DNA of 64,000 nucleotides from Candidatus Bathyarchaeota archaeon (GTDB lineage Archaea > Thermoproteota > Bathyarchaeia > 40CM-2-53-6): assembly GCA_005888745.1 (NCBI GenBank), contig VBBS01000029.1, positions 75,709-139,708 on the forward strand, written 5' to 3'. The first letter of the stretch is position 1. Each line of letters starts with the position of its first letter. Below, piece by piece: positions 61,894-64,000 of this stretch. Below the pieces are notes generated by a model, which worked only from the letters and a program-made list of their open reading frames with translations, was not told the origin of the DNA and searched no databases. The position numbers and the translations under genes are program-made.

Positions 61894-62400
61894 CTATCTC
61901 CCTTGCAGTATTCCGCCTTGGTCTCTGAACTTTTGAGCGCCTGGACCCGCGAAGACGTAGATTCCCAGTCTTCGATAGTTCTTCCGGATCCAGCTATTGA
62001 TCGACTCGAACCAGTTCCTAAACTCTGCAGGCTTCTTAGCCAGATCCTTTCTCTCGTCATCAACATAGTTCATGTCGGCCTGAATCCCGCCTGGCAACAT
62101 GACTTGTGATACCATCCAAGATCGCCAGAACTCGATAACAGGCGATTGAAAACCATCAACCACAAAGACGCCCTTCTCCGGGACATGCTCCGTAACAAGA
62201 GGAATCCCGGTTCCGGTATAGTGCAACCAAAATCTTCTGGTGGACTCGTCCTGCGACGGCTCAGGAAAACTGTCCAAAGGCACAAAATCGGAGCTAGGTG
62301 ACGTACCCGGGAGGATCAGCAGGTTGCCAAGCGATCGCACATACTCGAAGAACTGATCCTCGTCCTCTCTGGACATGTATAGAACAAGTAGTTTAGGCAA
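61894..62400 (-). CDS. hypothetical protein
   Basis: A 168-residue soluble protein. The middle is rich in aromatic residues: STRRFWLHYTGTGIPLVTE and PVIEFWRSWMVSQVMLP. The C terminus has RNWFESINSWIRKNYRRLGI. No family recognised; such proteins are annotated in archaeal genomes only as hypothetical. TTG at 62400 is the start. The preceding small membrane gene ends 13 bases upstream. Confidence 0.6.
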   Translation of the reverse strand: MPKLLVLYMSREDEDQFFEYVRSLGNLLILPGTSPSSDFVPLDSFPEPSQDESTRRFWLHYTGTGIPLVTEHVPEKGVFVVDGFQSPVIEFWRSWMVSQVMLPGGIQADMNYVDDERKDLAKKPAEFRNWFESINSWIRKNYRRLGIYVFAGPGAQKFRDQGGILQGR

Positions 62401-62413
62401 GGCCAGAAGATCC

Positions 62414-62707
62414 TCATTCGATAGTCGGCTTCTCTGTACTGTATCGATGTTTCAACCTTGACATGACCTTCTCCAGGTCAACCTTGTAGAATACCACTCC
62501 CACAATCAAGAAGACCACTGATAAGAGAATCGATGTTCCTACGCGAGACAATCCCGTCAGTCCCGTGGCTGTGTAAAATCTTCCGAGCCCCGCATACTCT
62601 ATGCCGATTTCGAGGAAACTCTTCAGAACCTTCGCGACGAAAGTGATGATGAACATGCCGGTCAACCTTGAACTGCTCGCTCCTGCTCCCAAGTACACGT
62701 AGTACAT
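62414..62707 (-). CDS. small membrane protein
   Basis: A 97-residue protein with a C-terminal hydrophobic helix (SILLSVVFLIVGVVFYK) and a weaker N-terminal one (LTGMFIITFVAKVLK). ATG 62707. It lies 13 bases before the hypothetical gene on the same strand, so an operon is likely. No family is recognised. Confidence 0.5.
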   Translation of the reverse strand: MYYVYLGAGASSSRLTGMFIITFVAKVLKSFLEIGIEYAGLGRFYTATGLTGLSRVGTSILLSVVFLIVGVVFYKVDLEKVMSRLKHRYSTEKPTIE

Positions 62708-62910
62708 TACCGTCGAGAGATGCCGAGGCTGGCTTTCTAGGCTATTTACGCGTGATCATCAGGCTGTTCGTTCGGCGATAGTACCGTTCCAATCTTGTCC
62801 GGATTAGCTGATTCCACAGATCTTTCTGCCTGATGCTTCAGGACATTTAGAGCAAGATTCGGAGTCAAACTACTTAGGATTAAGTTTGAGGTAAATAGGA
62901 GCGTACCCTC

Positions 62911-63876
62911 TTGCCACAAGAAACCGGAGTAGTAGTCAGTTCAATTCGCTCGACGACAGTCGAGACAGAGCATCAGAACTGGGCGGTCTACGCAGGGCTT
63001 GTCCTCACAATGTTCATCTGGGGACTCGCGTGGCCTGTTGGAAGACTCCTCGCAACAAACCTCCCACCTGTCTCTATCGCCGCGATAAGATACGCTGTCG
63101 TCGTCCCCGTACTATTCGCCATCCTCTGGTTCAGAGAAGGCTCATTCAAGATCAATCGATCATGGATACCAACACTCGTCGTAATGGGAATCCTGAACAC
63201 AACCCTCTACCAGATCTTCTTCCTCTACGGCGTCAAATACGCAGCCGCCAGCGACGACTCTCTAGTCATCGGAATAGGGCCGGTACTCATAGCCGTCATG
63301 GCCAGTTTCATTCTGAAAGAACGACTTACATGGACCAAGATTCTCGGCTTCGCTTCCGGGCTAGCAGGTATCATCACAATCTCCATACTTTCTCCTAACA
63401 CTCGAGTTCTCAACAGACCGCTGGGCGTGACTCTCGTCTTCGGGGGCGCAGCCGCATACGCTCTCTACACCGTCCTGCTGAGAAGATTCCTCTCGAAGAA
63501 CCGCGCAGACAATAATGGACCTCAACAATCCTCTCTATCAATCCTAACATGGATCAGTCTCTTCGGTTGGTTCTTCCTAATCCCCTTCTCGCTCCTTGAA
63601 GCACCTTGGACTTACACCTGGAACGCTGGCTCATGGCTCGGAATCATCTACCTAGCAATCCTCTCGACCATAGTCGGATACTTCCTCTACATAGAGGGTG
63701 TCTCGAAGATTGGGGCTGGCAGATCAGCGATCTTCGGCAACCTCGTCCCAGTCTTCGGTGTCCTAACCTCCGTTTTTATCGGTGAAAACCTAAGCCCCTG
63801 GACCGCTGTCAGCTTCTTACTCATCTTCGCGGGGGTCCTCCTTGTCAACCGGCAAGCAAAGAACTCCGGTTCCTGA
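62911..63876 (+). CDS. EamA/DMT family transporter
   Basis: A 321-residue, ten-helix transporter of the drug/metabolite superfamily. Two EamA halves are visible: VLTMFIWGLAWPVGRLLA with AAIRYAVVVPVLFAI, and later LVFGGAAAYALYTVLLRR with GIIYLAILSTIVGYFLYIE. Such proteins export amino acids or metabolites. TTG start at 62911, the only one that gives the whole first helix. Its 3' end overlaps the convergent small gene at 63817. Confidence 0.9.
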   Translation: MPQETGVVVSSIRSTTVETEHQNWAVYAGLVLTMFIWGLAWPVGRLLATNLPPVSIAAIRYAVVVPVLFAILWFREGSFKINRSWIPTLVVMGILNTTLYQIFFLYGVKYAAASDDSLVIGIGPVLIAVMASFILKERLTWTKILGFASGLAGIITISILSPNTRVLNRPLGVTLVFGGAAAYALYTVLLRRFLSKNRADNNGPQQSSLSILTWISLFGWFFLIPFSLLEAPWTYTWNAGSWLGIIYLAILSTIVGYFLYIEGVSKIGAGRSAIFGNLVPVFGVLTSVFIGENLSPWTAVSFLLIFAGVLLVNRQAKNSGS

Positions 63877-63972
63877 GCCCTTTTCGGTTCTGTCCAGTCT
63901 TCGGTTCGCTTGAGGACTCGACTTGCTCTCATCGACTCTGAGGATTACCGTCGTCGGCGGATTCCCCTTCAT
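63817..63972 (-). CDS. short protein MKGNP, copy B
   Basis: A 51-residue protein MKGNPPTTVILRVDESK then SSPQANRRLDRTEKGSGTG and a stop at 63817, overlapping the EamA gene by 60 bases. GGTGA precedes the ATG as in copy A. The shared N-terminal part and leader suggest a common origin. Being partly inside another gene's 3' end argues that at least its tail may be non-functional. Confidence 0.4.
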   Translation of the reverse strand: MKGNPPTTVILRVDESKSSPQANRRLDRTEKGSGTGVLCLPVDKEDPREDE

Positions 63973-64000
63973 TGCTTCACCTGAGAGACCTTGCGCCTCA
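63922..64000 (-). repeat. dispersed repeat, copy B
   Basis: 79 bases matching 60189-60267 at about 72 positions with no gaps. The match reaches the end of the window, so the repeat may be longer. It covers the leader and first codons of a minus-strand gene. Confidence 0.75.

Noticed and set aside
1-64000. CRISPR arrays, rRNA genes, insertion sequences
   Set aside because: I looked for regular direct repeats, rRNA-like conserved stretches and transposase motifs (DDE, HUH, serine/tyrosine recombinases) and saw none.

Overview
The window looks like archaeal chromosome, roughly half G+C, with tightly packed genes and ATG/GTG/TTG starts. Archaeal markers seen directly are an Orc1/Cdc6 initiator, the small subunit DP1 of family D DNA polymerase, PyrB plus the archaeal regulatory chain PyrI, an A-type ATPase subunit F, an archaeal Ogg2-type DNA glycosylase, an AbrB-PhoU protein, TATA-like boxes just upstream of starts, and a tRNA-Pro with extra sequence typical of archaeal tRNA introns. 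DP1 argues against Sulfolobales-type Crenarchaeota. The many secreted proteins with Ig-like repeats and the winged-helix protein at 28.5-28.9 kb suggest a Nitrososphaeria/Bathyarchaeia-like lineage, but that placement is inference.

Layout. 0-2 kb: ABC exporter pair. 2.1-3.8 kb: tRNA-Pro(CGG) with two probable non-canonical introns, next to a LAGLIDADG homing endonuclease and two small genes. 4-8.6 kb: flavin/F420-type oxidoreductase, a KaiC-like ATPase, a zinc-ribbon protein, and a 747-residue protein joining a winged helix, an ATP-cone and a class III ribonucleotide reductase-like body that lacks the catalytic cysteine. 8.7-16.2 kb: UPF0182 membrane protein, pyrB, small genes, DHA2 exporter. 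16.2-22.8 kb: broken PPK2, HflX, AbrB-PhoU, DP1, YjbQ, pyrI, Ogg2. 23-29.2 kb: a candidate replication region with atpF, an ORB-like element, cdc6, DUF99, small genes, an Mrr-like protein, two winged-helix genes, a cluster of GTGAYGTCAC palindromes and a second ORB-like element.

29-41 kb: large membrane protein, thioredoxin with a tiny zinc-ribbon gene, an ArsR/MFS cassette with a duplicated operator, several membrane proteins, a frameshifted Lrp/AsnC-domain gene, a decayed GNAT gene, TPR protein and Pit phosphate permease. 41-53.9 kb: secreted Ig-like protein, S9 peptidase, RecA-fold ATPase, HxlR with a monooxygenase-like gene, SnoaL-like protein, an MtrA-like/DUF4346 protein with a CDGSH protein, and an M20 peptidase. 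54-64 kb: second ABC exporter, small membrane proteins, a secreted-protein pseudogene with two lesions, GNAT protein, Asp-rich secreted protein, two copies of a short gene beginning MKGNP, zinc ribbon, DUF1428, OsmC and EamA proteins.

The most unusual items are the cysteine-less NrdD-like protein with a DNA-binding domain, the palindrome cluster beside the winged-helix genes, the MtrA-like domain without its cobalt-ligating histidine, the twice-interrupted tRNA-Pro, and the repeated MKGNP 5' module. At least four genes (PPK2, Lrp/AsnC-domain protein, GNAT, secreted protein) appear broken.
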